Shown: positions 9,030 through 17,768 of the stretch, in pieces
Layout: each line of letters opens with the position of its first letter
Position numbering within the stretch: position 1 is the stretch's first letter
DNA from: an uncultured Clostridium sp.
Lineage (GTDB): Bacteria; Bacillota; Clostridia; Clostridiales; Clostridiaceae
Reading direction: 5' to 3'
Assembly: GCF_910588715.1 (NCBI RefSeq)
Contig: NZ_CAJURG010000001.1
Coordinates: 828,761-878,073, forward strand
DNA: 49,313 nucleotides
The notes under the pieces: generated by a model
Databases searched by the model: none
What the model saw: the letters and a program-made list of their open reading frames with translations, nothing else
Told to the model about the DNA's origin: nothing
Made by a program: the position numbers and the translations under genes

Positions 9030-10175
9030 ATGTCATTTAATGAACTTAATTTAAATCCAAATATAATAGAAGGTTTAAAGCTTCAAGGAATTACTTACCC
9101 TACAGAAATTCAAAGTCTAACTATAAAAGAAGCATTAGAAAACTTAGATATTATTGCTGAAGCACATACTGGTAGTGGAAAAACTTTATCTTACATATGC
9201 CCTATTATTCAAAAAATAAATATTGAAAAAAAAGAAATGCAAGCCATTATTCTTGCTCCAACTCATGAATTAGTTATGCAAATAGATGCACAAATTAAAC
9301 TGCTTGCAAAAAATTCAAATATGAATGTAACTTCACTTACTATAATGGGTGAATCTAATATTGAAAAACAAATCAAAAAACTTAAAGAAATAAAGCCTCA
9401 TATAATAGTAGGTTCAGCTGGAAGAGTTCTTGATTTAATTAAAAAGAAAAAAATAACTGCTCATACTATAAAAACTATAGTTATAGACGAAGCTGATAGT
9501 TTACTTGCTAAAAATAAATCTATAATAATAAAAAATATAATTAAAGCTACAATGAGAGATAGACAACTTATGTTTTTCTCTGCAAGCATGAATGATTCAG
9601 CATTAGAAATTTCTAAATCATTAGTTAAAGAAGTTCACATAGTAAAATCAGAAGCTAAATCTGTTTTAAATCCAAACATTTCTCATATGTATATTACTTG
9701 TGAATTTAGAGATAGATTTGAAACTTTAAGAAAATTATTAGCTGCTGAATCTCCACAAAGAGCCATTATATTTATTAATAATAGTACAGAACTTCAAAAT
9801 ATTAATGAAAAATTAGATTACCATAAAGTTAAATCTACAGCCATATTTGGTAATGCATCAAAAGAGCAAAGACAAAGATCAATAGAAGCTTTTAGAAGTG
9901 GTAAATTTAATGTATTAGTTTCTTCTGATGTATCGGCTAGGGGGTTAGACATTCCTGAAGTAACTCATATTATAAGCATGGATTTCCCTGAAAATCCTGA
10001 TGAATATTTACATAGAGCTGGAAGAACAGCTCGTGGAAATCTATTTGGATGTTCAATTTGCATAGGTACAAGACGTGATTTAGATGCTATAAAATCCTAT
10101 CAAAAAGCTTTTAAAATAAAATTTAAAGAAATGAAATTATATGGTGGAAACTTAATTCCTATGAATAATAAATAA
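9030..10175 (+). CDS. DEAD-box ATP-dependent RNA helicase (short form)
   Basis: ATP-dependent RNA remodelling enzyme of the DEAD-box family, 381 residues. It has the two RecA-like domains and almost no C-terminal extension. Visible motifs in order: a Q-motif region (FNELNLNPNIIEGL...TEIQ), Walker A AHTGSGKT (45-52), PTHEL (Ia), GSAGR in place of the usual TPGR (Ib), DEAD (II), SAS in place of SAT (III), ARGLDIPEV (V) and HRAGRTAR (VI). The motif Ib and III substitutions make it a divergent member, but every catalytic residue is present. There is no RNA-binding tail, so it probably relies on partners for specificity. Roles in ribosome assembly or cold adaptation are typical of the family, and inferred here. 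Confidence 0.92.
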   Translation: MSFNELNLNPNIIEGLKLQGITYPTEIQSLTIKEALENLDIIAEAHTGSGKTLSYICPIIQKINIEKKEMQAIILAPTHELVMQIDAQIKLLAKNSNMNVTSLTIMGESNIEKQIKKLKEIKPHIIVGSAGRVLDLIKKKKITAHTIKTIVIDEADSLLAKNKSIIIKNIIKATMRDRQLMFFSASMNDSALEISKSLVKEVHIVKSEAKSVLNPNISHMYITCEFRDRFETLRKLLAAESPQRAIIFINNSTELQNINEKLDYHKVKSTAIFGNASKEQRQRSIEAFRSGKFNVLVSSDVSARGLDIPEVTHIISMDFPENPDEYLHRAGRTARGNLFGCSICIGTRRDLDAIKSYQKAFKIKFKEMKLYGGNLIPMNNK

Positions 10176-10181
10176 AATATA

Positions 10182-10235
10182 AATACCTTTAATTTTTATA
10201 CATTCAATTAAGTAAGTATAAAAGTTAAAGGTATT
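10182..10235. terminator. Shared bidirectional terminator, 20-bp stem
   Basis: Bases 10182-10201 pair with 10216-10235 over 20 bp with a single G-T mismatch and a 14-nt loop. It starts 6 bases after the helicase stop and lies 5 bases from the stop of the convergent holin-like gene, so it can serve both. Confidence 0.9.
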
Positions 10236-10239
10236 ATTC

Positions 10240-10665
10240 TTATTTCCCTATATTATCTTTACTTGATTTTAAATTCTCTATAGCTTTGCTAGAATCATCA
10301 TTATTTGTAACTTCTTTAGAAACTTCACCATTAATTTCAGCTATACCCTCTTCAGCTTCATCTAATGTCTGTTTTACATCTTTAAATTTACTCATTAAAG
10401 TATCATATCCACCACATAAAATTAACTCTACTATTAATGAATTTAAGAATGATATATAAACATACTCTACAGTTATAGCAGCTTTTCCAACTATAATTTG
10501 AACAATAACAAGATGAATAACTGCTAAGATAAAAGTATACAATTTTGTAGGTATTTTATTAATAAGTGGAAAATTTTTAGTTGTAAATACTATTAATTCT
10601 ACAGCAGCTAATGTTCCTATAAATGATGAAAGAAAATTTTCAGTTATAAAGTTAGTTATCTCCAT
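10240..10665 (-). CDS. Small holin-like membrane protein
   Basis: A 141-residue protein with about three hydrophobic segments (about 12-28, 42-60 and 66-86) and a hydrophilic, acidic C-terminal tail (about 90-141). The tail is rich in Glu, Asp, Asn and Ser and ends in KSSKDNIGK. Size and layout resemble phage-type holins annotated in clostridia, but no endolysin, tail or other phage gene is adjacent, so a lysis role is unproven. The ATG has AGGAGAGAAG upstream. It converges with the helicase gene on a shared terminator. It could equally be a small channel-like or scaffold membrane protein. Confidence 0.6.
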   Translation of the reverse strand: MEITNFITENFLSSFIGTLAAVELIVFTTKNFPLINKIPTKLYTFILAVIHLVIVQIIVGKAAITVEYVYISFLNSLIVELILCGGYDTLMSKFKDVKQTLDEAEEGIAEINGEVSKEVTNNDDSSKAIENLKSSKDNIGK

Positions 10666-10755
10666 ATAACTTCTCTCCTACTACAAATATTCCTATTATC
10701 AATAAATGCAATTATGTTGAGAAGTGACACTTTTATTTATAAAACTATTTAAAAA

Positions 10756-11586
10756 TTACCATTTAAAATCATTATATGTTGTATTTTCTGGAATACCTGA
10801 CACAGTTTCATTTCTATCTAACTTATCAATTTTTATCATATCTTCTTCTGATAACTCAAAATTAAATATATCGATATTATCAGCTATTCTTCCATAATGT
10901 GATGACTTGGGTATTGGAATAATTCCCTTTTGTATATGCCATCTTAAAGCTATTTGAGCAATAGTTTTATTATATTTTTCAGCTAAATCAATCATAAGTG
11001 GCACTTCTAATAGCTGACCTTTCATAATTGGACTCCATCCTATAACTTGTATTTTATAATTATTACAATAATTTACTATTTCCTTTTGAGAAAAACATGG
11101 ATGGACTTCTATTTGATTAACCATAGGCATTATTTTAGCTGTCTTTCTTAATTCTTCTAGATGACCTATTTTAAAATTACATACTCCAATAGCTCTAACT
11201 TTTCCTAACTCATAAAGACTTTCAAAGGCTCTCCAAGTTTCTTTATTAAGTTTTGTTGGCCAATGTATCAATAATAAATCTAAATAATCAATATCTAATT
11301 TTTTCATAGATTTTTCAAAGGAATCTATAGCTTTATCATATCCATGACTATCATTCCAGACCTTTGTAGCTAAAAATATATTTTCCCTTTTAATTTTACT
11401 TTCTTTAATTGCCTTTCCTATCCACTCTTCATTCCCATAAAAAGATGCTGTATCTATAAATCTATACCCTACCTTTAGTGCATATTTAATAGTATCTATA
11501 GTTTCATTTTCATCTTTTAATTTATAGGTTCCAAACCCAATCTTTGGTATATCAATACCATTTAATAAACTCTTATAGCTATTCAT
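10756..11586 (-). CDS. Aldo/keto reductase
   Basis: NADPH-dependent oxidoreductase of the aldo/keto reductase superfamily (TIM barrel), 276 residues. Visible: GFGTYKL near the N-terminus; RFIDTASFYGNE with the catalytic Asp and Tyr; FLATKVW with the catalytic Lys; LDLLLIHWP with the catalytic His; and the cofactor-binding IPIPKSSHYGRIADN near the C-terminus. I start it at the ATG at 11584-11586, because GGAGAAAGG lies 4 bases upstream; the ATG 15 bases earlier actually forms part of that RBS. It resembles Bacillus YtbE/YvgN-type enzymes that reduce methylglyoxal and other aldehydes. The physiological substrate cannot be told. The gene is probably monocistronic. Confidence 0.93.
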   Translation of the reverse strand: MNSYKSLLNGIDIPKIGFGTYKLKDENETIDTIKYALKVGYRFIDTASFYGNEEWIGKAIKESKIKRENIFLATKVWNDSHGYDKAIDSFEKSMKKLDIDYLDLLLIHWPTKLNKETWRAFESLYELGKVRAIGVCNFKIGHLEELRKTAKIMPMVNQIEVHPCFSQKEIVNYCNNYKIQVIGWSPIMKGQLLEVPLMIDLAEKYNKTIAQIALRWHIQKGIIPIPKSSHYGRIADNIDIFNFELSEEDMIKIDKLDRNETVSGIPENTTYNDFKW

Positions 11587-11776
11587 AAAACCTTTCTCCA
11601 TTTAACTAATATTTAAGATATTATTTTTAATAATCTATTACCACTATAATATTTATTAATTAAAAGATTATTTAATGCTTTTTATTCAAATCCCTAATAT
11701 TCTTATTAGTTAAATTATAAATTCTAATTTAGTTAATTGACTTTTCTCATTTAATACAATAAATAATAAAATTATT

Positions 11777-14314
11777 TTAAATATAAATCATATCTTCAAA
11801 ATAAATATAATTTATATCATCTATATATTCTTTTATATCAAAGATAAAGCTATTTTCTAAAAATAATTTTTTTACAAATTCTCTAGCTTTATATTCCTCA
11901 TTATAAGCTTCTAATTCTCTAGTTTTCTTAGAACTTGGTAAATTTTTTTCTATAGTATTTTCTATTATTTTTTTACTAGGATATATAGATGTTACAAAAT
12001 TTATAAATCTTTTTTTATCAGGTGCAATTTTATTTAAATAGCAATCTATTCTATAACACTCATTAATTTTCTTATAAAATTTAATTATTTTATATATGCT
12101 AATAAGCCACTTATTTTCTTCAAACCTAGAAGTTTCCCTAAACTCTTTAATTATTATTTCTTTTCTTTCATCATCTAAATTATTATTTTGAAAATCTTTT
12201 ATTTGCTTATCCCACCATCTAATAATAAACTCTTTTTCTAATAAAATATCCTTACCTTCACATTTTGATATTAAACTTTCTTTGGTATAAATTACAGCAT
12301 AATATTTTTCATTTAAAAGCTTATAATAACTTATTTCTCTTTCATAGGAACTAATAATTAACTCCTCATACTTTTTATAATTTTCCTTATACTTATATAT
12401 ATTAATATCCCATATAAATCCTATAGAATTAAGTTTACTTATAAATTCTTCATTTAATATATTCCTTTTATAAAGAGTCCTTTGAAGACTAATCCAACTA
12501 TATAACCTTAAATATTCATCGTTCTTTGGTACATTTAAATGACCATTAATTTCTTTAAACTTTAGTAAACTTTCAAAAGATTCCTCCCAATTATAAGTTA
12601 TTTTTCTTTCAATATTTTTTAACTCTAAAATAACCTCTTCATGCTCTTCATAAAGACAAAGACGAATATCCTCATCCTGTAACCCTATTTGTCTTCTATA
12701 AACATTATTAAAAAGCTTTGCTTCTTCTAAATTTTTTCTAAAGTTAACAAGCTCTAAATTATCTATATTATCTACAAAATCAAATACTATTGGGTTTTCA
12801 TCTACTGAATCTGTTGTAAGACAGCGTCCTAATTGCTGATAATATATACTTGGAGATTTAGTATTTCTAAGCATAACTATTCCTGTTATATTTCTAATGT
12901 GTATTCCTTCATTTAATTTACTTATAGCAAAAAGTAACTTTAATTCATTATCATTATTTTCACTTTCAAATTTAGCTAAATTTTCTTTACTCCTTTTATT
13001 AATTGAAGTTATTACAAAAGACTTTATATTAAATTTATTATCTAATGCACTATTAAACCACTTATTAACTTCATCTTTCATTTTTATTAAATGCTTATTA
13101 TTTTCACAAAAAATTATGAACTTTAACTTTTTACTCTTTGGCAAGTGCTTTTTTATTATATTTTCAATCTTACTTTCTCTTTCCCACTTGCCTTTATATA
13201 CATTAAGCTCCTCTATATACTTTCTTTTATCTTCTAAAGATATATTTAAACTTTTCATCAGTCTAAGCTTTTTCTCAATTTCTTTATCTAAATCATACAT
13301 TGCAGAAACATAAATAGGCATAGGTAGAATTTTTCTAACTATTGCTTCAGAAAGACTTATTGGAGTAGTTGAACTACCATAAAACAATTCATTAATCATA
13401 TCCCTATTATTATCTAAAAATCTAATTGGAGTTGCAGAAAGACCTATGATTTTAGAATTATTGTTTTTATTTAATACATATTTAACAGCTTTTCCCCAAT
13501 TTAAAGCTCCAGCCCTATGCATCTCATCTAAAATAATTAAATCTATATTTAATTCTTCTAACTTTCCTTTTGAATATAAAGCAAAAAATTTACTATAAGT
13601 ATAAAACTTACAATTAGTTATACTCCAAGGAGCTAATTTTTTTAATCCATCTAATATTTCATTAGTAGGTGCTAAAACAATAGATTTTTTATATCTATAA
13701 TCAAATAAAATTTGAAGTATAATAAAACTTTTTCCTGTTCCTGTTGCATTAGGTACTGCTACTCTATTTTTATTTTCCAAAACTGCTTTAACTTCTTTAT
13801 ATGTGTACCTATTATGTGGTCTTAAATCTGGTAATAATATTCCATCACTACTCTTTTCCTTATAGTTATTTATAAGTTCCTCTATAAATTCAAAGTCTTC
13901 TAAAGACATACTTGTTTTATTAAACATATTTACATTTTCTACATATCCATTTAAAGAAATTATCATAAAATATTTGCAATTATACTTTTTACTACTTTGA
14001 TTTTCAAACTTTAATAGCTCTGTAATAATATCTGCATTACCTAAAGGCCTTATAGTATTTTTGGCCTGTATTATCCAGACAGATTTATTAGGATTATTTT
14101 CCCTAGATAATATTATGTCTGCACCACCATCATGGGAACCCCCACTTATAGTTGCTATATACCCATTTCCTTCAAATAAAAATCCTAAATATTCCTCAAA
14201 AACCTTTCCCTTTATAAGCTTTTCTATAGAATTAAGCTCTTTCTTTATAAAATGAACATTTTTTTCATATGTTAATTTCTTTAATAAATTTAATATATCT
14301 TTTCTATTCTCCAT
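11777..14314 (-). CDS. Mrr-like nuclease and SF2 helicase fusion protein (candidate defence gene)
   Basis: An 845-residue multidomain DNA-processing protein. Residues about 30-150 form a restriction-endonuclease-like domain of the Mrr type, with Glu41, Asp66 (GGADIIL) and the Q83-A-K85 motif as the probable catalytic set. Residues about 165-300 are the first RecA domain: ATGTGKS (190-196), APTNE (Ia), DEMH (263-266, motif II) and LSATP (292-296). Residues about 380-510 are the second, with LNEGIHI (V) and QQLGRCLT (VI). A helicase-associated domain follows at about 575-636 (SLLKFKEINGHLNVP...WISLQR). The last 200 residues are helix-rich and unassigned. No methyltransferase or specificity subunit is adjacent, so this is not an ordinary type I or III restriction system. 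A stand-alone antiphage or plasmid-restriction role is inferred. Confidence 0.85.
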   Translation of the reverse strand: MENRKDILNLLKKLTYEKNVHFIKKELNSIEKLIKGKVFEEYLGFLFEGNGYIATISGGSHDGGADIILSRENNPNKSVWIIQAKNTIRPLGNADIITELLKFENQSSKKYNCKYFMIISLNGYVENVNMFNKTSMSLEDFEFIEELINNYKEKSSDGILLPDLRPHNRYTYKEVKAVLENKNRVAVPNATGTGKSFIILQILFDYRYKKSIVLAPTNEILDGLKKLAPWSITNCKFYTYSKFFALYSKGKLEELNIDLIILDEMHRAGALNWGKAVKYVLNKNNNSKIIGLSATPIRFLDNNRDMINELFYGSSTTPISLSEAIVRKILPMPIYVSAMYDLDKEIEKKLRLMKSLNISLEDKRKYIEELNVYKGKWERESKIENIIKKHLPKSKKLKFIIFCENNKHLIKMKDEVNKWFNSALDNKFNIKSFVITSINKRSKENLAKFESENNDNELKLLFAISKLNEGIHIRNITGIVMLRNTKSPSIYYQQLGRCLTTDSVDENPIVFDFVDNIDNLELVNFRKNLEEAKLFNNVYRRQIGLQDEDIRLCLYEEHEEVILELKNIERKITYNWEESFESLLKFKEINGHLNVPKNDEYLRLYSWISLQRTLYKRNILNEEFISKLNSIGFIWDINIYKYKENYKKYEELIISSYEREISYYKLLNEKYYAVIYTKESLISKCEGKDILLEKEFIIRWWDKQIKDFQNNNLDDERKEIIIKEFRETSRFEENKWLISIYKIIKFYKKINECYRIDCYLNKIAPDKKRFINFVTSIYPSKKIIENTIEKNLPSSKKTRELEAYNEEYKAREFVKKLFLENSFIFDIKEYIDDINYIYFEDMIYI

Positions 14315-14374
14315 TTATATATCTTGCTCCCACTTTTTTAGCACATATAAATTATAATTTTTAATTACTTGAAT

Positions 14375-15229
14375 TTATATATCATCATCTTCTAACTCAT
14401 AAACCCTTACATAATCTATCTTAAATTCTGCATTTTCAAAATTGGTAGATTCATCTGGATTTCCTGGCCAAATTCCTCCAACTGCTAAATTAAATTGAAT
14501 ATAAAATGTTTGATTAAAAGGTGCTGGATATTCTATTTTCCCCTCACCTTCTTGCTTTGTATACCATTTATTTACTTTATGATATAAATTTCCATCTATA
14601 TAATAACGTATTTCATCAGGCTCCCATTCAATCGAAAATATGTGATAATCATCTGCAAATGTACCCTTATCTAAAGTGTAACTTCCTTGTTGCTGCTTAT
14701 GTGGATTTCCATAATGTATTGATCCATATGCCTTTTCCGGTTCATGACCTAATATCTCCATAATATCTATTTCTCCACACCTAGGCCAAGAGCCATACAA
14801 ACTTTCACTTGTTGGCATCATCCAAAAAGCAGGCCATAATCCCTGCCCCTTTGGAACCTTTACCCTAGCTTCAAATTTTCCATATTTATAGTCTCGTTTA
14901 TTTTGCGTTGTTACCTTTCCTGATGTATATCTAATTCCACTCTCTGTTTCTTCTTTAATAGCTTTTATTACAAGAGTACCATCCTTTACATAAATATTAT
15001 TTGTAGAGTCTGTATACTCTTGTAATTCATTATTTACCCATCCTGGCTCATGTGTTTCATAATTCCAGCTTTCTAAATTTAATGAATCACCCTCAAAATT
15101 ATCCTCCCAAACCAATTTCCAATTTTTTTTGCTTTTTCTTTCAGCATATCCCTTTCCAAGCATAATTACACTAATTGTTGTTGTAGCCAATAAAGTTCCC
15201 ACTATAAAATTTAAAAGTTTTTTATTCAT
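14375..15229 (-). CDS. Secreted GH16 endo-beta-glucanase (laminarinase/lichenase type)
   Basis: Extracellular glycoside hydrolase family 16 enzyme, 284 residues. Residues 1-30 form a signal peptide or N-terminal anchor (lysines, then GTLLATTTISVIMLGKGYA). The catalytic domain spans about 37-280. The active-site signature is E153-I-D155-I-M-E158: Glu153 is the nucleophile and Glu158 the acid/base, with one inserted residue as in laminarinases. Aromatic substrate-cleft residues are visible in GLWPAFWMMPT and ESWNYETHEPGW. There is no carbohydrate-binding module. It would cut beta-1,3 or mixed-linkage glucan outside the cell, yielding beta-glucosides for a system such as the PTS cluster at 19.3-25.8 kb; that link is inferred, since no shared operator is seen. 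Confidence 0.93.
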   Translation of the reverse strand: MNKKLLNFIVGTLLATTTISVIMLGKGYAERKSKKNWKLVWEDNFEGDSLNLESWNYETHEPGWVNNELQEYTDSTNNIYVKDGTLVIKAIKEETESGIRYTSGKVTTQNKRDYKYGKFEARVKVPKGQGLWPAFWMMPTSESLYGSWPRCGEIDIMEILGHEPEKAYGSIHYGNPHKQQQGSYTLDKGTFADDYHIFSIEWEPDEIRYYIDGNLYHKVNKWYTKQEGEGKIEYPAPFNQTFYIQFNLAVGGIWPGNPDESTNFENAEFKIDYVRVYELEDDDI

Positions 15230-15358
15230 TCTTTTCTCCTACTTATATTAATACATTAAAGTTTATTATTGAATAATTTATATTTTAATATATATTCCTA
15301 TATTTTTCCTCATGTAAATTTCAATTCTTAATATTTATTTAAACATTATTGTTTCTCA

Positions 15359-15394
15359 AAAAGACGTCTTAAATTAATATTTAAGACGTCTTTT
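15359..15394 (-). terminator. Intrinsic terminator of trxA
   Basis: A 16-bp perfect stem (core AAGACGTCTTAAAT with ATTTAAGACGTCTT) around a TAAT loop. It lies 29 bases past the thioredoxin stop on the minus strand and is flanked by T runs on both sides, so it may act in either direction. Confidence 0.9.
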
Positions 15395-15423
15395 ATATTA
15401 TAAAAGTTTCACTGAACACTTTT

Positions 15424-15729
15424 TTATTTTCCCTTTTCTATTAGTTCTTCTATCATTTTCTTTGGTCTAAAACCAATCATTTTATTCAAAAATTGACCAT
15501 TCTTTAACAATACTAATGTAGGTATTGATTGTATTTGATAATAGCTTGCTAAAAATCTTGAATCATCAATGTTAACCTTAATGATTCTTACATCTTTATT
15601 TTCTTTATTTATTTCTTCTAATATTGGTGTAAGCATCTTACATGGTCCACACCAATCTGCATAAAAATCAATCAATACTAATCCATCATTTATCTCATTA
15701 ACAAATTCTGATTCTTTAATAACCTTCAT
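15424..15729 (-). CDS. trxA: Thioredoxin
   Basis: Small cytoplasmic disulfide reductase, 101 residues, a complete thioredoxin fold. The active-site motif WCGPC has Cys27 and Cys30, preceded by the conserved DFYADWCGPCK context; the cis-proline loop is SIPTL. RBS AGGAGAGAA. It is monocistronic with a strong terminator and no thioredoxin reductase nearby, so it probably draws electrons from a reductase encoded elsewhere. The sequence is slightly divergent, with a KVNIDDSRFLASYYQIQSIPTL segment in the usual place. Confidence 0.95.
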   Translation of the reverse strand: MKVIKESEFVNEINDGLVLIDFYADWCGPCKMLTPILEEINKENKDVRIIKVNIDDSRFLASYYQIQSIPTLVLLKNGQFLNKMIGFRPKKMIEELIEKGK

Positions 15730-15880
15730 AGTAGTTCTCTCCTAATTATTAATTTCTAAAACAATTCTTAAGAATTACTTTTCTTTCTTTACTAAAATTA
15801 TATTCATTTAACTATTTATTGTTTCTAGTTAAATTAACTAAATGTGACTTTATCACATATAATATATGTTTTTAATAAAT

Positions 15881-15923
15881 TAAGGCTTTAAGTTAAAAAT
15901 ATATTTATTAACTTAAAGCCTTA
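15881..15923 (-). terminator. Hairpin terminator after the ParA gene
   Basis: A perfect 16-bp stem (TAAGGCTTTAAGTTAA with TTAACTTAAAGCCTTA) and an 11-nt AT loop. It starts 24 bases past the ParA stop; the trailing tract on the minus strand is ATTTATT. Confidence 0.8.
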
Positions 15924-15947
15924 ATTATTTCTATATTTAAAATATTT

Positions 15948-16784
15948 CTATCCTACTTTAGATACTTCCTTATCAATACTCTTTCTACTTCTTATAGATG
16001 CTACAGGACTAACATTCTTAGTAAAAGCTGTATTTAAAATTTCATCCGTTACGCTTCTGTATTCCTTTGTGCTCTTACTTTTTGGATCATACATAGAAAC
16101 TGGTAGTCCACTTGTTTGACTTTTTACTATTACGCTGCTTTGATGAATTTCTGTTTCAAATACTCTATATGAATAAGATTCTTTTATCTCTTTTCTAAAA
16201 TTTTCACTAAGCTTTGTTCTTGAATCCACTCTTGTTAATAATATACCTTCAACCTTTAATTTTTTATTAAATGTCTTTTGAGTTAACTTTATTGTTCTTG
16301 ATAAATTTTTAAGACCTTGCATATTAAATAAAGATGGCTCCATTGGTATAATTACACTATCACTTGCAACTAATGCATTAATAGTAGTTATAGATTGCGT
16401 TGGTGGGCAATCTATTAATATAAAGTCATAATCATCTTTTAAATTTTCTTCTTCTATTAATCTATTTAATATTCTCTTACAATTTCTCATTTTTATTAAA
16501 GCTAAGTCAGCATTGCTAACTTCAGAATTATTAGGAATAATATCTAAGCCATCTAACGTTGAGCATTTTTTTATTGATTTTCTTAAAGATTTTTTTCCTC
16601 TAAGACAATTAATTAATGACTCATTATCTGGCTTAAACCCTACACTAGTTGTTAAATTTGCTTGATAATCATTATCTATTATCAAAACCCTATAACCTGA
16701 ATTAACTAACTCCGCTGCTATATTTACTACTGTTGTAGTTTTAGCACATCCACCCTTGTGATTACAAACACTAATAACTTTCAT
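15948..16784 (-). CDS. Orphan ParA/Soj-family ATPase
   Basis: A 278-residue deviant-Walker-A ATPase of the ParA/MinD superfamily. The motif is KGGCAKTT (10-17, signature lysines 10 and 15), with FILIDCPPT (Walker B/switch II) and a conserved MEPSLFNMQGL region. There is no N-terminal helix-turn-helix. A basic C-terminal tail (SIRSRKSIDKEVSKVG) extends past the usual end. No parB gene or parS-like array is adjacent, so it is not a complete partition locus. Stand-alone ParA proteins position other cargo or are remnants of plasmid-derived loci. RBS GGGGAG. The upstream inverted repeat at 16853-16888 could be an autoregulatory site. Confidence 0.88.
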   Translation of the reverse strand: MKVISVCNHKGGCAKTTTVVNIAAELVNSGYRVLIIDNDYQANLTTSVGFKPDNESLINCLRGKKSLRKSIKKCSTLDGLDIIPNNSEVSNADLALIKMRNCKRILNRLIEEENLKDDYDFILIDCPPTQSITTINALVASDSVIIPMEPSLFNMQGLKNLSRTIKLTQKTFNKKLKVEGILLTRVDSRTKLSENFRKEIKESYSYRVFETEIHQSSVIVKSQTSGLPVSMYDPKSKSTKEYRSVTDEILNTAFTKNVSPVASIRSRKSIDKEVSKVG

Positions 16785-16852
16785 AAATTTTCTCCCCTAA
16801 CCCTTAAATAATTAAGTTTTGTTTTTTTATTTTTTATCATAGTTTCTCAATC

Positions 16853-16888
16853 TATAACATTTATAAAAACTTATTAATTTATGTTATA
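16853..16888. repeat. Inverted repeat upstream of the ParA gene
   Basis: TATAACAT at 16853-16860 and ATGTTATA at 16881-16888 form an 8-bp dyad with a 20-base spacer, 70-100 bases upstream of the ParA start. It could be an operator or overlap the promoter. It is weak because the region is nearly all A/T. Confidence 0.35.
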
Positions 16889-17052
16889 CTTTATTTTATC
16901 ACTTTTGTAATAATTTTACAATTATATATTAAAAAAGTATTGTTAATTCTAACTTTAAACAATAATTTTTTATTAATGTTTATTATACTTTTAATTTATT
17001 CTTTAATTATATTTTCTTAAATTATGTTATTGAGTTCATAAAGTATTAAATC

Positions 17053-17604
17053 TTAAAATTTATTATAACTAATAATTTTTTTCATTGATTTATTATTTAT
17101 TAGTATAAAACCAAGCATAGTTGCTAATATTAGCTTAATAATATCAACTAAAATAAAGGGAAGAACACTTACTAAAAAAGAATTATAAAAGGTTGTTCCT
17201 GTTACTAATGAAAATTGAAAAATACCTATTAAATAATTAGGAATTGAAGATAATATAATTCCTAAAAAAATTAAAGCTTTATTATTTATTTTTTCACAAA
17301 TTAAACCTATAATAAAACTCATAATTGGAAATGATAAAATGAATCCACCTGTTGCTCCTAATATTTTTCCAACCCCTCCTGAAAATCCCGAAAATACTGG
17401 TAATCCGATTGTTCCCATTAATAAATAAACTAATATAGATACAAATCCCCTTTTACTTCCTAAAATAATTCCTGCTAAGCAAACTGCAAAAGTTTGTAAA
17501 GTAAATGGTACTCCTCCAGGCATTGGTATTGTAATTTGTGAAAGTATTGCTGTTATTGTTGCAAATATACCACAATATACAATATTTAAAGTTTTACTTC
17601 TCAT
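17053..17604 (-). CDS. bioY: BioY-family biotin transporter S component
   Basis: Substrate-binding membrane subunit of an ECF-type biotin transporter, 183 residues, with six hydrophobic segments. Family signatures visible near the N-terminus are SQITIPMPGGVPFTLQTFAV and an LLMGTIGLPVFSGFSGG segment. I start it at the ATG at 17602-17604 (RBS GGAGAGAAAA); the longer in-frame ATG at 17655 overlaps the promoter -10 region. No ATPase or ECF T-subunit genes are adjacent, so it probably shares a general ECF module encoded elsewhere. A strong promoter lies directly upstream. I saw no classical BirA operator palindrome there. Confidence 0.93.
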   Translation of the reverse strand: MRSKTLNIVYCGIFATITAILSQITIPMPGGVPFTLQTFAVCLAGIILGSKRGFVSILVYLLMGTIGLPVFSGFSGGVGKILGATGGFILSFPIMSFIIGLICEKINNKALIFLGIILSSIPNYLIGIFQFSLVTGTTFYNSFLVSVLPFILVDIIKLILATMLGFILINNKSMKKIISYNKF

Positions 17605-17641
17605 AATTTTCTCTCCTATATTATTGTTTTGATTTACAAAT

Positions 17642-17670
17642 ATTTTATAACACAAGCTTTATTCAGTCAA
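17642..17670 (-). promoter_or_regulatory. Sigma-A promoter of bioY
   Basis: On the minus strand: TTGACT (-35, 17670-17665), a 17-base spacer, TAAAAT (-10, 17647-17642). The start codon is 38 bases downstream of the -10. Confidence 0.75.
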
Positions 17671-17768
17671 TTTTTTATTTTTTCCTGTATTGTAATCAAA
17701 TTTGACTTATGTAAAAATAAATATTATATATTAATATTAAAAATTTAACTAAAGAAGAGGTGCTAATA

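Noticed and set aside
10240..10665. Holin-like protein, considered as a prophage remnant
   Set aside because: No endolysin, tail, integrase or attachment-site repeats nearby, and flanking genes are ordinary chromosomal ones.
12897..13313. 138-residue plus-strand ORF inside the nuclease-helicase gene
   Set aside because: Low-complexity Ser/Leu/Phe-rich reading of the opposite strand, no RBS, and the minus-strand frame has clear helicase motifs.
11777..14314. Type I or type III restriction-modification locus
   Set aside because: No methyltransferase or specificity gene on either side; the protein carries a nuclease and a helicase only.
16785..17052. Plasmid-type partition locus around the ParA gene
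   Set aside because: No ParB-like gene and no iterated parS-like repeats; only one weak AT-rich dyad.
17605..17768. BirA operator or biotin-responsive riboswitch in front of bioY
   Set aside because: No paired GTTAAC-type half sites at the right spacing and no structured leader; only a plain sigma-A promoter.
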